Assembly: GCF_003071345.1 (NCBI RefSeq)
Contig: NZ_QCYK01000004.1
Coordinates: forward strand, 62,001 to 126,000
Source of the DNA: Chitinophaga parva
GTDB lineage: Bacteria; Bacteroidota; Bacteroidia; Chitinophagales; Chitinophagaceae
Direction: 5' to 3'
DNA: 64,000 nucleotides
Shown here: in pieces, positions 9,282 through 19,281 of the stretch
Position numbering within the stretch: the stretch's first letter is position 1
Layout: the number at the start of each line of letters is the position of its first letter
Program-made: the position numbers and the translations under genes
The notes under the pieces: model-generated
Told to the model about the DNA's origin: nothing
Databases searched by the model: none
The model's input: the letters and a program-made list of their open reading frames with translations, nothing else

Positions 9282-10514
9282 TCAGGCGTTCCCCGGTTTC
9301 AACTTCCTCACTACCAGCGGTAACGTAAGCCCCTGCCCAATGATCGTAAACAGCACCACCACCGTAGCAATAAAAATGATCGCATCGCGCTGCGGGAAAT
9401 TAGCCGGCAGGCCCAGTGCAATGGCCAGCGATACAATGCCCCGCATGCCAGACCAGCCTATCACAATGCTCTCCTGGAGGGTAAGCAATGCATCCCTGGA
9501 AATGCGTCCCTTGCGCGCGCGGAAAGCCCGCCAGAGATTGCCCCGCTGCCACTCCACGCGCACAATGCGCAGTACCAGCGCCGTAACCGTAATGAGGAAT
9601 GCATAACCCACGAAAGGCCATACCTCGTGCGCATCAATGCGGCGTATCACCATCGGGAACTCCAGCCCTATCAAAATAAAAATCAGCCCGTTCAGCAGGT
9701 AAATAAGAATATCCCACACACTCTTGGATTGCACCTGCAATGCTTCCGGGAATACTTTTTTAGTGAAGCGGGAAATGCCCAGCCCCAGTACCACCACAGC
9801 GATCACACCGGATACATGCAGGTGCTCCGCAATGAGGTACGTAACAAAAGGCAACAGCAACAGGAAGCTGAAGACCGCCATGGTATTATCTTTCAGTCTT
9901 ACCAGGAAAAATGATAGCAACTTGCCCATCAGCATGCCTACTAAAAAACCGCCACCCATGAGGATGAGGAATTGTATCAATGCTTGCCACAATACGAACG
10001 CTACGCCTGTAACTGCCGCCACGGCAAAACGGTAGGCCACCAGCGCAGATGCATCATTCACCAGGCTCTCGCCCTCCAGGATGGTAGCGGTGGTATGGGA
10101 AAGGCCCAATCCTTTGGTAATGCTGATGGCCGCCACCGCATCGGTAGCTGCCAGGATGGAGCCCAGCACAAAGGCCAGGGGCCAGGTGAAGCCCGGGATC
10201 ACATAACGCGCGATCACCGCAATGGCGCACGTGGTCAGGAACACCAGGCCTATGGCCAATGTGCCGATGGTGTTGAGATTGGTCCGGAATGTTTTAAATG
10301 AAATATTGAACGCCGCATCATACAGCAGCGGGGGCAAAAAGATGAGCATCACTACTTCAGGGCTGATCTCGATCTCCGGCATGCCCGGCAGGAAGCCCAT
10401 GGCAATGCCCACAGCTACCATCAGTACGGGATAGGGGAGACGGATCTTGTCAGATACGGCCGAGAGCACGACCATGATGGCCAGGATAAAAATGATGATG
10501 CTATAATTCTCCAA
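9282..10514 (-). CDS. Na+(or K+)/H+ antiporter, CPA1 family
   Basis: Inner-membrane exchanger of monovalent cations against protons for pH and salt homeostasis. The 410 residues are almost all hydrophobic, with about 11-12 membrane segments. CPA1 landmarks: FLPPLLYDAAF (59-69), the unwound-helix motif ATDAVA (123-128) and EGESLVNDAS (147-156) whose Asn-Asp pair is the ion-binding site. It ends soon after the last membrane helix, so it lacks the long cytoplasmic tail of some relatives. Transcribed alone, convergent with groEL. Cation specificity is not readable. Confidence 0.92.
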   Translation of the reverse strand: MENYSIIIFILAIMVVLSAVSDKIRLPYPVLMVAVGIAMGFLPGMPEIEISPEVVMLIFLPPLLYDAAFNISFKTFRTNLNTIGTLAIGLVFLTTCAIAVIARYVIPGFTWPLAFVLGSILAATDAVAAISITKGLGLSHTTATILEGESLVNDASALVAYRFAVAAVTGVAFVLWQALIQFLILMGGGFLVGMLMGKLLSFFLVRLKDNTMAVFSFLLLLPFVTYLIAEHLHVSGVIAVVVLGLGISRFTKKVFPEALQVQSKSVWDILIYLLNGLIFILIGLEFPMVIRRIDAHEVWPFVGYAFLITVTALVLRIVRVEWQRGNLWRAFRARKGRISRDALLTLQESIVIGWSGMRGIVSLAIALGLPANFPQRDAIIFIATVVVLFTIIGQGLTLPLVVRKLKPGNA

Positions 10515-10691
10515 AGGATCAGGGTTTTAAGACATGTACAATCGCATCTAAAATAAGATAAAAAAATTACCACCCCGGGATACCACCGGCAGTTCCAGGC
10601 AATTTTCACGGGCAAGTTCTTATACGCGCCGGCCGGGGCACATTTGATAAAAAGCAGTAACTTTCCACCGCCTGTACCGTTATAGAACTGT

Positions 10692-11198
10692 ATGAAACGA
10701 ATATTACACCTCCTCATAGCTGTTTTTGCCCTTGCCTGCATGCTTTCCGCGTGTAAAAAGGACACCAGCAGCACGAGATCGGCGGCGGACCTCGCTGCCC
10801 CGGGCGATTCCAGCATCCTGCGTTACCTGGCCACCAATAATATCACTGCCAATTACGATCCCTCCGGCCTGTATTACCGCATCCTCAATCCCGGGGATGG
10901 CCAGCACTTCATCACCCTCACAGATACGCCTTACGTAATTTATACCCGCCGCCTCATTACCGGCATCATGGTAGAATCGTCCAAAGGCCAGGTGACCAAC
11001 TTTGACGGGCGCGCCCTGAAAGACCACATCCCCGGCTGGCAGATCGGTTTACAAAAGATCTCCAAGGGAGGCAGCATTGAGCTGTACATCCCGCCCTCAC
11101 TGGGTTTTGGCTCACAGGCCGTTTATAATGGAAGCGTGTTGATCATACCGCCCAACTCGGTACAGATCTGCCAGGTGGATCTCGTGGATTTTCATTAA
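10692..11198 (+). CDS. FKBP-type peptidyl-prolyl isomerase lipoprotein
   Basis: Envelope-attached prolyl isomerase. The lipobox is LSAC with Cys21. The FKBP fold is recognisable from FDGRAL, then [23 protein letters not shown], the SLGFGSQAV turn and [16 protein letters not shown] at the end. The 168-residue length leaves about 60 residues before the FKBP core. Aromatic residues expected in the active site are only partly kept, so it may be chaperone-like rather than a fast isomerase. The serine dehydratase gene starts 40 bases later on the same strand. Confidence 0.88.
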   Translation: MKRILHLLIAVFALACMLSACKKDTSSTRSAADLAAPGDSSILRYLATNNITANYDPSGLYYRILNPGDGQHFITLTDTPYVIYTRRLITGIMVESSKGQVTNFDGRALKDHIPGWQIGLQKISKGGSIELYIPPSLGFGSQAVYNGSVLIIPPNSVQICQVDLVDFH

Positions 11199-11238
11199 AT
11201 GCCCTTATCTTGCACCACAACATTCTAAACCAACCATC

Positions 11239-12666
11239 GTGGCGCACGAAGCAATTTCGGTATTCGATATTTTCAAGATAGGCGTGGGCCCATCCAGCTC
11301 ACACACCCTTGGCCCCTGGCGGGCCGCCCTGCGTTTTTTACAATCCCTTGCTGATAAACAACAACTTGACCAGGTGACCCAGGTGCGCGTGCTGCTGTAT
11401 GGCTCCCTGGCCAAGACCGGCGTAGGCCACGGTACAGACATTGCCGTACAACTGGGCCTCTGCGGCGATGACCCGGTAACGTTTGACGTAAACCAGATCA
11501 CACCCAAGATCCGCGACATGCAGCAACACCAAAAAATGCTGCTGGCCGGCCGGTATGAGATCGGCTTTGATCCCGCTGCAGACGTGGTATTCCTCATGGA
11601 AGAATCACTGCCTTTTCACCCCAATGCGCTCACATTCCTGGTAACACTGCAAAATGGCGATCAACGGGCCTCCACCTACTATTCCATAGGCGGTGGTTTT
11701 GTAGTGCAGGAAGGGGAGGAGAAAAGCGCCAGTGAAAGCGTGGACCTGCCTTTCCCGGTAGACACGGCCCGCCAGTTGCTGCAGTGGTGCATTAAAACGG
11801 GCTTCAGCATTTCCGAACTGGTCATGGAAAATGAAAACGCCTGGCGGCCGGAAAGTGAGACCCGCGCCGGGGTGTGGAAGATCTGGACGGTGATGAAGGA
11901 ATGCATTTACCGCGGGGTGCATACCACCGGAGAGCTGCCGGGTGGCCTGAAAGTGGCCCGGCGTGCAGCTGCGCTCAATAGGAGACTGTTGCAGGGCCGC
12001 ACCTACCATGACTTTGACAGCTGGTTGCACGCCATCCGCGCAGGGGGTAACCATTTCGGCTATACGCTGGACTGGGTGAGCTGTTTTGCCCTGGCGGTGA
12101 ATGAAGAAAATGCTTCGTTTGGCCGCGTGGTAACTGCGCCCACCAATGGCGCCGCCGGTGTAATACCCGCGGTACTGGCCTACTTCATCACATTCTGTGA
12201 CGGGCATTCCGAAGAAAAGATCCTGCAGTTTATCCTCACTGCTTCCGAGATCGGCAGCATCTTCAAAAAACGTTCTACCATCTCCGCCGCCATGGGTGGC
12301 TGCCAGGCGGAGATCGGGGTGTCTTCTGCCATGGCCGCAGCGGCCCTCACCGAGGTAAGCGGGGGCTCCCAGCGCCAGGTGCTCATGGCCGCGGAAATAG
12401 CCATGGAGCATCACCTGGGCCTTACCTGCGATCCCATAGGCGGCCTGGTACAGGTGCCCTGCATTGAGCGCAATACCATGGGCGCCATCAAGGCCATTAC
12501 CGCCTCCCAACTGGCGCTCCAGAGCAACCCAGACCTGGCCAAGGTATCGCTGGATGCCGTGGTGAAAACCATGTGGGAAACCGCCCTGGACATGAACTCC
12601 AAGTACAAGGAAACGTCCGACGGGGGCCTGGCTGTGAACATTCCTATCAGCCTGCCGGAATGTTAG
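11239..12666 (+). CDS. sdaA: L-serine dehydratase, iron-sulfur dependent, single chain
   Basis: Deaminates L-serine to pyruvate and ammonia using a 4Fe-4S cluster. Start is GTG at 11239, chosen because [23 protein letters not shown] matches the family start. The GPSSSHT motif is at 17-23. The N-terminal beta domain and C-terminal catalytic domain are joined in one 475-residue chain. Cluster cysteines are expected in MGGCQAEIG and [18 protein letters not shown]. The last residue of the protein is Cys475, matching the conserved C-terminal Cys that in the Legionella enzyme inserts into the active site as the fourth cluster ligand. Probably co-transcribed with the FKBP gene. Confidence 0.96.
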   Translation: MAHEAISVFDIFKIGVGPSSSHTLGPWRAALRFLQSLADKQQLDQVTQVRVLLYGSLAKTGVGHGTDIAVQLGLCGDDPVTFDVNQITPKIRDMQQHQKMLLAGRYEIGFDPAADVVFLMEESLPFHPNALTFLVTLQNGDQRASTYYSIGGGFVVQEGEEKSASESVDLPFPVDTARQLLQWCIKTGFSISELVMENENAWRPESETRAGVWKIWTVMKECIYRGVHTTGELPGGLKVARRAAALNRRLLQGRTYHDFDSWLHAIRAGGNHFGYTLDWVSCFALAVNEENASFGRVVTAPTNGAAGVIPAVLAYFITFCDGHSEEKILQFILTASEIGSIFKKRSTISAAMGGCQAEIGVSSAMAAAALTEVSGGSQRQVLMAAEIAMEHHLGLTCDPIGGLVQVPCIERNTMGAIKAITASQLALQSNPDLAKVSLDAVVKTMWETALDMNSKYKETSDGGLAVNIPISLPEC

Positions 12667-12771
12667 CGGCGCACATTGTTTGTTAACCCCTACCGCTTGT
12701 CCGCCCCAACTGAAATCATTAGTTTTAGCTCCACATCATTAAACATCATCCTTTCACCCAGGTCTATTGCA

Positions 12772-15612
12772 GTGTCACGCTTACAACTTGATCCCTTGAA
12801 ATATTTTTGCTTATTGCTTTGCTGCCTTTGTACCGGTACTGCCATGGCGCAGCAGTTTGGAGGCAACCCGCCTTCCCTGAAGTGGCAGCAGATCAACACG
12901 GACACGGCCCGCATCATTTTTCCCCGGGGAATGTCCGCCACCGGCCAGCGCGTGGCAGACCTGGTACACTACATCAACCAGCATGAGCGTACATCTATTG
13001 GCAGCCAGGAACGCAAGGTGAACATGGTGCTGCAAAACCAGACCCTGATCTCCAATGCCTACGTGCAACTGGGCCCCTTCCGCTCCGAGTTTTACCTCAC
13101 TCCTCCGCCCACTACCGAAATTGGCTCCGCCTACTGGCCAGATCAGCTCTCCGTGCATGAGTACCGGCATGTGCTGCAAAACATGAACTTCCGCCAGGGC
13201 ATCTCCAAATGGTTTTACTACCTGGGCGGTGACCTGGGACAGGCCGGCGCCACGAACCTGGCAGTGCCCAACTGGTTCTGGGAAGGAGACGCGGTAACCA
13301 TGGAAACAGCCCTGGGCGCACAGGGCCGCGGGCGCCTGCCAGGCTTCTTTGACGGGGTACGCGCCCTGTCACTCGACCAGCAGCACTACCGCTACATGAA
13401 ACTGCGCAACGGCTCTTACAAAGACTTCATCCCGGATCATTATCCCATGGGGTATATGCTGTCGTACTTTGGGCGGGAGCATTACGGGCAAACGTTCTGG
13501 AAGGATGTAACCTCCGATGCCGTGCGGTACCGGGGTATTTTCTATCCCCTGTCAAACAGCCTGCAAAAGCGCACCGGCATGCGCATTGCCGCTTTTTACG
13601 ATACCACCCGCAGGGAATTTGAAAGTTACTGGCGGGCAGATTCCCTGCGCATGCCCATCAGCACTGCCACGCAGGTGTCGCCGGAAAGTAATACAGTGAC
13701 CAGCTATTCCTACGTATACAATGATGGTCCCGGTGCCTGGGTGTACCTGAAAAGCAGTTATAAAAAAATACCTGCCTTTTATCGCCGTAACGCCGCAGGG
13801 GAGGAGCACCTGGTCCTGCGCCCCGGCAGTAACTTCGATGATTTTTTCAGTTATCGCAATGGACGCCTGGTATGGACCGAATCGCGCTTTGATATGCGCT
13901 GGAACAATAAGCAATATTCCATTGTGCGCCTGGCCGATACGCTGGGCCATGTGCGCACCATTACCCACCGCAGCAAGTATTTCAGCCCGGACATCACGGC
14001 AGATGGCAAACGTGTCATCGTAGCAGAAAGCGCCGCGGATATGCAATACAGCCTGCAACTGCTGGATGTGGAAACCGGCCATGTACTGCAAACACTGCCC
14101 AACCCGCAGCATTGGTTTTACAGCTACCCGAAGTTCAGCGCTGATGAACAGTCTGTGATTGCCGGCGTGCGCAATGCACAATCGCATATGGCACTCATCC
14201 GGCAGTGGCTGCAGGACGGTCGCATAGATACGTTGATACCTTTTGGGTTGAATACTGTTGGCATTCCTACGGTTACGAAAGACGCCGTGTACTTCACCAG
14301 CAGTTACGCCAGCGTAGATAACGTATACGCCTATACGTTTGCTGATGGACAGATACATCAATATACTTCCCGCCCCAACGGGGTGAAGCAGGTAGCCATT
14401 GATGCGGAGGACAACCGCATGGTGTTCACCGAATTCCGCGCAGCGGGATACACACTGTATGCCGCGCCCCTGGCACCTTACAGCCAGCAGGCACTGGACT
14501 TTGGCAAAGACGCCCGCGGCGCCTGGCTGCATCCTGATTTTAAAGAAGGCGGCAGCATTACGGACAGGTTACCTGCGCGCGCATTCCCGGAAAAGAAATA
14601 CCCGCTGTTATCGCATCCATTCAATTTCCATAGCTGGGTGCCTACTTTCAATGACCCGGATTACACGTACAGCCTGCTGGGCAATAATATCCTGAACACC
14701 ACGGAGACCAATGTGGGCTATGCCTACAACCGGGATGAAGGTTATTCCCAGGTGAATGCCGGTTTTACTTTCAGCGGCTGGTTTCCCTACCTGCAGGTGA
14801 GCACTGCCTACACCACTAACCGGAATGTGTACCTGCGCCAGGGCCATATTTCGTGGAATGAATGGTCCGGCCTCTTAGGGCTGGCCGTGCCTTTCAATTT
14901 CTCCTCCGGCCTGTATGGCCGCTACCTGTCTGTAAGCAGTAACTACAACTTCGTGGAGCGCACCACCATGAAGAAGTCTACCCGCCAGCTGGCAGCCGTA
15001 TCCAAAGATGTGCAGTACGTTTATAGCAGCCTTAGCTTTGTGAACCAGCGCAACAAATCCGTGCAGCAGCTCTTCACTCATTTTGGGCAAAGCCTGGCCG
15101 TGCAGTACGCACACTCCGCCACCCGTGCCGAGGCCTGGCAGCTGAACACGCGGCTGGACCTGTATTTGCCGGGCTTCTTCAATAACCACAGCATTGTGTT
15201 ACAGGGTGCTTTCCAGATGCGGGATACCTTCCAGAACTATTTGTATACGGACCATTTTGTATATGCGAGGGGCTACAACACCCCCGCCTATACGAAAATC
15301 TACAAGCTGGGCGCCAACTATCATTTCCCCATCGCTTACCCGGACTGGGGCTTTGCGCAGCTGCTTTACATCCTCCGCATACGGGGCAATGTGTTCTATG
15401 ATTACAGCATGGCTTACGAAGACAAGCTGCCTGCCACCCGTACCCGCTATTCCTCCGCAGGCGGGGAGCTGTACCTGGATACCAAGCTGGCCAACGAGCT
15501 GCCCTTCTCCTTTGGCGTCCGCTTCAGCCACCTGCTGGACCCTGATCCGCAAGACAATGCAAAGAACCGGTTTGAAGTGATCATACCACTGCAACAACTC
15601 TTCAACTACTAG
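12772..15612 (+). CDS. secreted protein with HExxH protease-like, TolB-like propeller and outer-membrane barrel regions
   Basis: The frame is open from a TTG at 12676, but the signal peptide YFCLLLCCLCTGTAMAQ begins much later, so GTG 12772 or TTG 12796 is the likely start; there is no in-frame ATG. Counting from 12772, a metallopeptidase-like region has HEYRH at about 129-133 and a downstream WFWEGDA Glu at about 171, the gluzincin pattern. A central part (about 310-590) has repeats like PDITADGKRVIVAES and YPKFSADEQSVIAGV typical of TolB/WD40-type propellers. The last 330 residues are aromatic beta-strands ending LLDPDPQDNAKNRFEVIIPLQQLFNY, as in surface-antigen barrels. Function unknown; possibly a surface protease anchored by its own barrel. 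Confidence 0.8.
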   Translation: MSRLQLDPLKYFCLLLCCLCTGTAMAQQFGGNPPSLKWQQINTDTARIIFPRGMSATGQRVADLVHYINQHERTSIGSQERKVNMVLQNQTLISNAYVQLGPFRSEFYLTPPPTTEIGSAYWPDQLSVHEYRHVLQNMNFRQGISKWFYYLGGDLGQAGATNLAVPNWFWEGDAVTMETALGAQGRGRLPGFFDGVRALSLDQQHYRYMKLRNGSYKDFIPDHYPMGYMLSYFGREHYGQTFWKDVTSDAVRYRGIFYPLSNSLQKRTGMRIAAFYDTTRREFESYWRADSLRMPISTATQVSPESNTVTSYSYVYNDGPGAWVYLKSSYKKIPAFYRRNAAGEEHLVLRPGSNFDDFFSYRNGRLVWTESRFDMRWNNKQYSIVRLADTLGHVRTITHRSKYFSPDITADGKRVIVAESAADMQYSLQLLDVETGHVLQTLPNPQHWFYSYPKFSADEQSVIAGVRNAQSHMALIRQWLQDGRIDTLIPFGLNTVGIPTVTKDAVYFTSSYASVDNVYAYTFADGQIHQYTSRPNGVKQVAIDAEDNRMVFTEFRAAGYTLYAAPLAPYSQQALDFGKDARGAWLHPDFKEGGSITDRLPARAFPEKKYPLLSHPFNFHSWVPTFNDPDYTYSLLGNNILNTTETNVGYAYNRDEGYSQVNAGFTFSGWFPYLQVSTAYTTNRNVYLRQGHISWNEWSGLLGLAVPFNFSSGLYGRYLSVSSNYNFVERTTMKKSTRQLAAVSKDVQYVYSSLSFVNQRNKSVQQLFTHFGQSLAVQYAHSATRAEAWQLNTRLDLYLPGFFNNHSIVLQGAFQMRDTFQNYLYTDHFVYARGYNTPAYTKIYKLGANYHFPIAYPDWGFAQLLYILRIRGNVFYDYSMAYEDKLPATRTRYSSAGGELYLDTKLANELPFSFGVRFSHLLDPDPQDNAKNRFEVIIPLQQLFNY

Positions 15613-15620
15613 TCATAAAA

Positions 15621-15652
15621 AAAGTCCTGCCAGGTAGCGCAGGACTTTTTTA
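15621..15652. terminator. bidirectional intrinsic terminator
   Basis: Stem aaagtcctgc / gcaggacttt (15621-15630, 15639-15648), flanked by A on the left and T on the right. It lies between two convergent genes and can end both. Confidence 0.88.
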
Positions 15653-15658
15653 TATCGT

Positions 15659-16174
15659 TTACCGTGTTACAAAATGCAGGTCCGGTACCTGGTAATACTT
15701 GTCTGGCGGGTATTTCACCACAATGTTGCTGAAGAAAAGCTCATCGCCGCGCTGCAGGGATTCCTTCAGTTTATTGACCCAGAGCGGGGAGAGGTGGGCA
15801 GTGTTCTTAAAATTATCGCCAAGGTATTCTGTGTAGGTGGATGGCTTGTTGGTAGAGTCGTTGATGTAAGGTGTTTTTTGTTCGTAGGTAAATTCAAAAG
15901 ACACTACTTCGTACTTGTTATTCTTCTGGTCCCGCACCACCAGGTTCTGGTCCAGGTTCTTTAAGATCTCCGGGCGGGGGATGGAATCACTGAGATAAAT
16001 GCCCCAGGTGCTGCGGAAGCGCAGGTCTGTTTTCTTTGCCAGGGGAGCGGTGCTGCTGGTTTTGGCCACAGCAGCGGCTTTGGCAGCGGGTTTGCCGGTG
16101 GAGATCTTTTGCTGGGCCGTAGTGGCAACGCTGATCATGCAAAGCATTACAGCAGGTAACCATATTTTTAGCAT
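15659..16174 (-). CDS. hypothetical secreted protein
   Basis: Not recognised with confidence. 171 residues with a signal peptide ending TTAQQ, an Ala/Lys-rich linker (residues 22-48), then a compact beta-rich domain. The end, RGDELFFSNIVVKYPPDKYYQVPDLHF, loosely resembles the closing strands of GldM-like C-terminal domains (phrases such as FENIRVKGPDG), but this is a weak impression. The stop lies just right of a shared terminator. Monocistronic between the barrel protein and valS. Confidence 0.7.
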   Translation of the reverse strand: MLKIWLPAVMLCMISVATTAQQKISTGKPAAKAAAVAKTSSTAPLAKKTDLRFRSTWGIYLSDSIPRPEILKNLDQNLVVRDQKNNKYEVVSFEFTYEQKTPYINDSTNKPSTYTEYLGDNFKNTAHLSPLWVNKLKESLQRGDELFFSNIVVKYPPDKYYQVPDLHFVTR

Positions 16175-16251
16175 GCGGGCGGTTTTCAGGTAAAGGAAAG
16201 GGAAAGACTTTGCAGCTTTCCCTCTCTCAGAACGTTATTGTAAGCGTAAAA

Positions 16252-18888
16252 TTATAATGCTTTCAAACTTTCCTCGATGGCCTTGATCTTGGCCTGTGCG
16301 TCTTCCTTCTTCTGGCGTTCCAGGGCAATGATCTCCGGCTTGGCGTTCTGCACAAAGCGCTCGTTGGAGAGCTTCTTGTCTACAGATGCCAGGAAGCCTT
16401 GCAGGTACACCAGGTCCTTTTCCAGTTGTTCCTTTTGCGCAGCGGGGTCCATGGCCTGTTCTGTTTCCAGGTAGAACTTGTCTTTCTGGATCACCAGGGC
16501 AATAGAGCCGGGCACAGAGGCATTGGCAAAGTGGATATCCGTAGCATTCACCTGCTTGGCCAGGATGGATTTGATGGGCGCAAAAGCCGCTTCGTTGCTG
16601 GTTTCTATATGCAGAACGATGGTGTCTTTTGGCTTGATGGTGTGCTTGTTGCGGGCATCGCGGATGGCGGTGATCACTTCCTTGGCCAGGTCGCCGGAAG
16701 CCAGCAAAGCAGCGTCTGTGGCGGGTGCAGTGGCAAACTGTTTGATGATCAGGTCATCGCCGGCGGTTCTTTCGGCCAGGTGATGATAGATATCTTCCGT
16801 TACAAACGGCATGAAGGGGTGCAGCAGTTGCATCAGTTCTTCAAAGAAGCGGATGGTCTGTGCATGCACAGCTGCATCAATAGGTTGTTCAAAGCCAGGC
16901 TTGATCCATTCCAGGTACCAGGAGCAGAAGTCGTCCCAGACCAGGCTGTAGATGGTTTTCAGGGCTTCGCTCAGACGGAAGTCCTTGTACAGGCCTTCTA
17001 CGCTGGCTTTGGCTTCCGCCAGGCGGTTGGCAAACCATTGTACTGCAAAGTTGTCCTTTACAGAAGCATTGGCGTCGCCCTCGCAACGGCCTTCCCACAT
17101 TTTTACCAGCTTCAGCGCGTTCCAGATCTTGTTTGCAAAATTGCGCCCCTGCTCACAGCTGCTGTCATCAAACAGCAGGTCGTTGCCGGCGGGGGAGGAG
17201 ATCATGATGCCAAAGCGCACCGCATCTGCACCAAACTGCTTGATGAGCTCCAGCAGGTCTGGCGAGTTGCCAAGCGATTTACTCATCTTGCGGCCCTGCT
17301 TATCGCGCACCATGCCGGTGAAGTATACATCACTGAAAGGCTTTACCTCCTTGTATTCCAGGCCGGCCATGATCATGCGGGCCACCCAGAAGAAGATAAT
17401 ATCCTGGCCGGTTACCAGCACAGAAGTAGGATAATAATAGTTGATGTCTGCGTTATCCGGCTCGGTAATGCCTTTGAACACCTGCACGGGCCACAACCAG
17501 GAAGAGAACCAGGTATCCAGGCAGTCTTCATCCTGCACGAGGTCTGCGGTGGTAAAGGCAAAAGACGGGTTCTTAGCCTGGAACTGTGCCAGGGCTTCTT
17601 CCGCACTGCTGGCCACTTCAAAAGTGCCGTCCGGTGCGTAGTAGGCCGGTATCTGCTGTCCCCACCACAGCTGGCGGGAGATACACCAGTCCTTCACATT
17701 CTCCATCCAGTATTTGTAGGTGGCCATGAAACGGTCGCCGGGGTGAATGCGTACTTCACCGCTGATTACCGCTTCCAGGGCGGGTTTGGCCATTTCAGCC
17801 ATTTTCACGAACCACTGGGTGGAAATGCGGGGCTCTACCACGGCGTTGGTACGCTGTGACATACCGGTTTTGGAAGGATAGGTTTCTTCCTTTACCAGCA
17901 GGCCTTTCTCCTTCAGTTCTTCTACTATCTTTTTGCGGGCCACGAAGCGGTCCAGCCCCACGTAGATCTGTGCGGCAGGAGAGAGGGTGCCATCGTCGTT
18001 GAGCGTGTCGATGATCTCCAGGTTGTGTTTGAGGCCCAGGTTGTAGTCATTGATATCGTGGGCCGGCGTTACTTTCAGGCAGCCGGTACCAAATGCTTTG
18101 TCCACGTATTCATCAAAGATGATGGGAATGCGGCGGTTGATCAGGGGCACCAGGGCGTACCTGCCTTTCAGGTGCGTGTAGCGCTCATCGGTGGGATTAA
18201 CGCAGATGGCGCTGTCGCCCATGATGGTCTCAGGGCGGCCGGTGGCGATGGTGATAAATTCATCGCTGCCTTCCAGCTGGTATTTCACGTGGAAGAGGCG
18301 GCCTTCTACTTCGCGGTATTCCACTTCCTCGTCGCTGAGGGCGGTTTTGGCGGCGGGGTCCCAGTTGATCATGCGTGCACCGCGGTAGATCAGGCCTTTC
18401 TGGTACAGGTCAATGAAGACCTTGATCACTGCCTTGTAGTAGTGATCGTCCATGGTAAAGGTAACGCGGTCCCAGTCGCAGCTACAGCCTAGTTTCTTGA
18501 TCTGGCTGTAGATGATGCCACCGTATTTATCTTTCCATTCGTAAGCGTATTGTAAAAAGCTTTCGCGGGTGAGCTGCGATTTATCGATGCCTTTTTCCCG
18601 CTTCAGCATGTCCACCACCTTGGCTTCCGTGGCAATGGAGGCATGGTCGGAGCCAGGTACCCAGCAGGCATTGAAGCCGCTCATGCGGGCATGGCGCACC
18701 AGGATGTCCTGTACGGTTTCGTTCAGGGTGTGGCCCATATGCAGTACCCCGGTTACGTTTGGGGGCGGAATGACCACGGTAAATGGCTGACGATCATCCG
18801 GTTGTGAGCGGAAGTAGCCCTTATCCATCCAGTGCTGGTACCATTTCTCCTCTGCCGCGGCAGGCAGGTAATTTTTCGATAATTCCAT
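16252..18888 (-). CDS. valS: valyl-tRNA synthetase
   Basis: Charges tRNA-Val in the cytoplasm. The start at 18888 gives MELSKNYLPAAAEEKWY, the normal N-terminus; a longer frame to 18933 adds 15 unlikely residues. 878 residues. Class I signatures: PPNVTGVLHMGHTLN with HMGH at 50-53 and GRKMSKSLGNSPD for the second ATP motif. The LDTWFSSWLWP editing/catalytic region, an anticodon-binding domain and the C-terminal coiled coil are all present. A TATTTTTG box (minus strand, 18918-18911) lies 23 bases before the ATG and probably serves as the -7 element. Confidence 0.99.
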   Translation of the reverse strand: MELSKNYLPAAAEEKWYQHWMDKGYFRSQPDDRQPFTVVIPPPNVTGVLHMGHTLNETVQDILVRHARMSGFNACWVPGSDHASIATEAKVVDMLKREKGIDKSQLTRESFLQYAYEWKDKYGGIIYSQIKKLGCSCDWDRVTFTMDDHYYKAVIKVFIDLYQKGLIYRGARMINWDPAAKTALSDEEVEYREVEGRLFHVKYQLEGSDEFITIATGRPETIMGDSAICVNPTDERYTHLKGRYALVPLINRRIPIIFDEYVDKAFGTGCLKVTPAHDINDYNLGLKHNLEIIDTLNDDGTLSPAAQIYVGLDRFVARKKIVEELKEKGLLVKEETYPSKTGMSQRTNAVVEPRISTQWFVKMAEMAKPALEAVISGEVRIHPGDRFMATYKYWMENVKDWCISRQLWWGQQIPAYYAPDGTFEVASSAEEALAQFQAKNPSFAFTTADLVQDEDCLDTWFSSWLWPVQVFKGITEPDNADINYYYPTSVLVTGQDIIFFWVARMIMAGLEYKEVKPFSDVYFTGMVRDKQGRKMSKSLGNSPDLLELIKQFGADAVRFGIMISSPAGNDLLFDDSSCEQGRNFANKIWNALKLVKMWEGRCEGDANASVKDNFAVQWFANRLAEAKASVEGLYKDFRLSEALKTIYSLVWDDFCSWYLEWIKPGFEQPIDAAVHAQTIRFFEELMQLLHPFMPFVTEDIYHHLAERTAGDDLIIKQFATAPATDAALLASGDLAKEVITAIRDARNKHTIKPKDTIVLHIETSNEAAFAPIKSILAKQVNATDIHFANASVPGSIALVIQKDKFYLETEQAMDPAAQKEQLEKDLVYLQGFLASVDKKLSNERFVQNAKPEIIALERQKKEDAQAKIKAIEESLKAL

Positions 18889-19281
18889 TGCTATTAAAAA
18901 TCTAAGTCTGCAAAAATAACGGACAATTGCCAAAGCCGGAAATCCATATCCCTCCGGGCACAGTTATCGCCCTATTTCCACCACCTGTCCAAAATTCATG
19001 GCCATCTGCTAAATGCAGGTTTTCAATCCGCCCAATGGTGCGCATCTTTACAGGGTTAACACAAGCGACAACCGCTTACCCGCTGGCAGTGAACCCATTA
19101 CACACTACGCCCTGCGATACATTTCACAGGGTGTGCCGGTAACCACTGATCCTCCGCTATAATCCGCTGCCAGTAAGGATTACAGGAGCGTGCTTTATAA
19201 AGGACCAAATATTTTCTTAATCCATTTTTCAATAACATTCAGGCAAACAACAACACTCCACTTTCAAAACACCTTTATTGT
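18889..19281. other. 393-bp gap between divergent genes
   Basis: Holds the valS promoter at its left end and the leader of the collagen-like lipoprotein at its right. The middle part has no convincing frame, repeat or hairpin. Confidence 0.5.

Noticed and set aside
16399..17859. 486-codon plus-strand frame inside valS
   Set aside because: Lies fully antisense to a valS gene with all expected motifs; no family resemblance.
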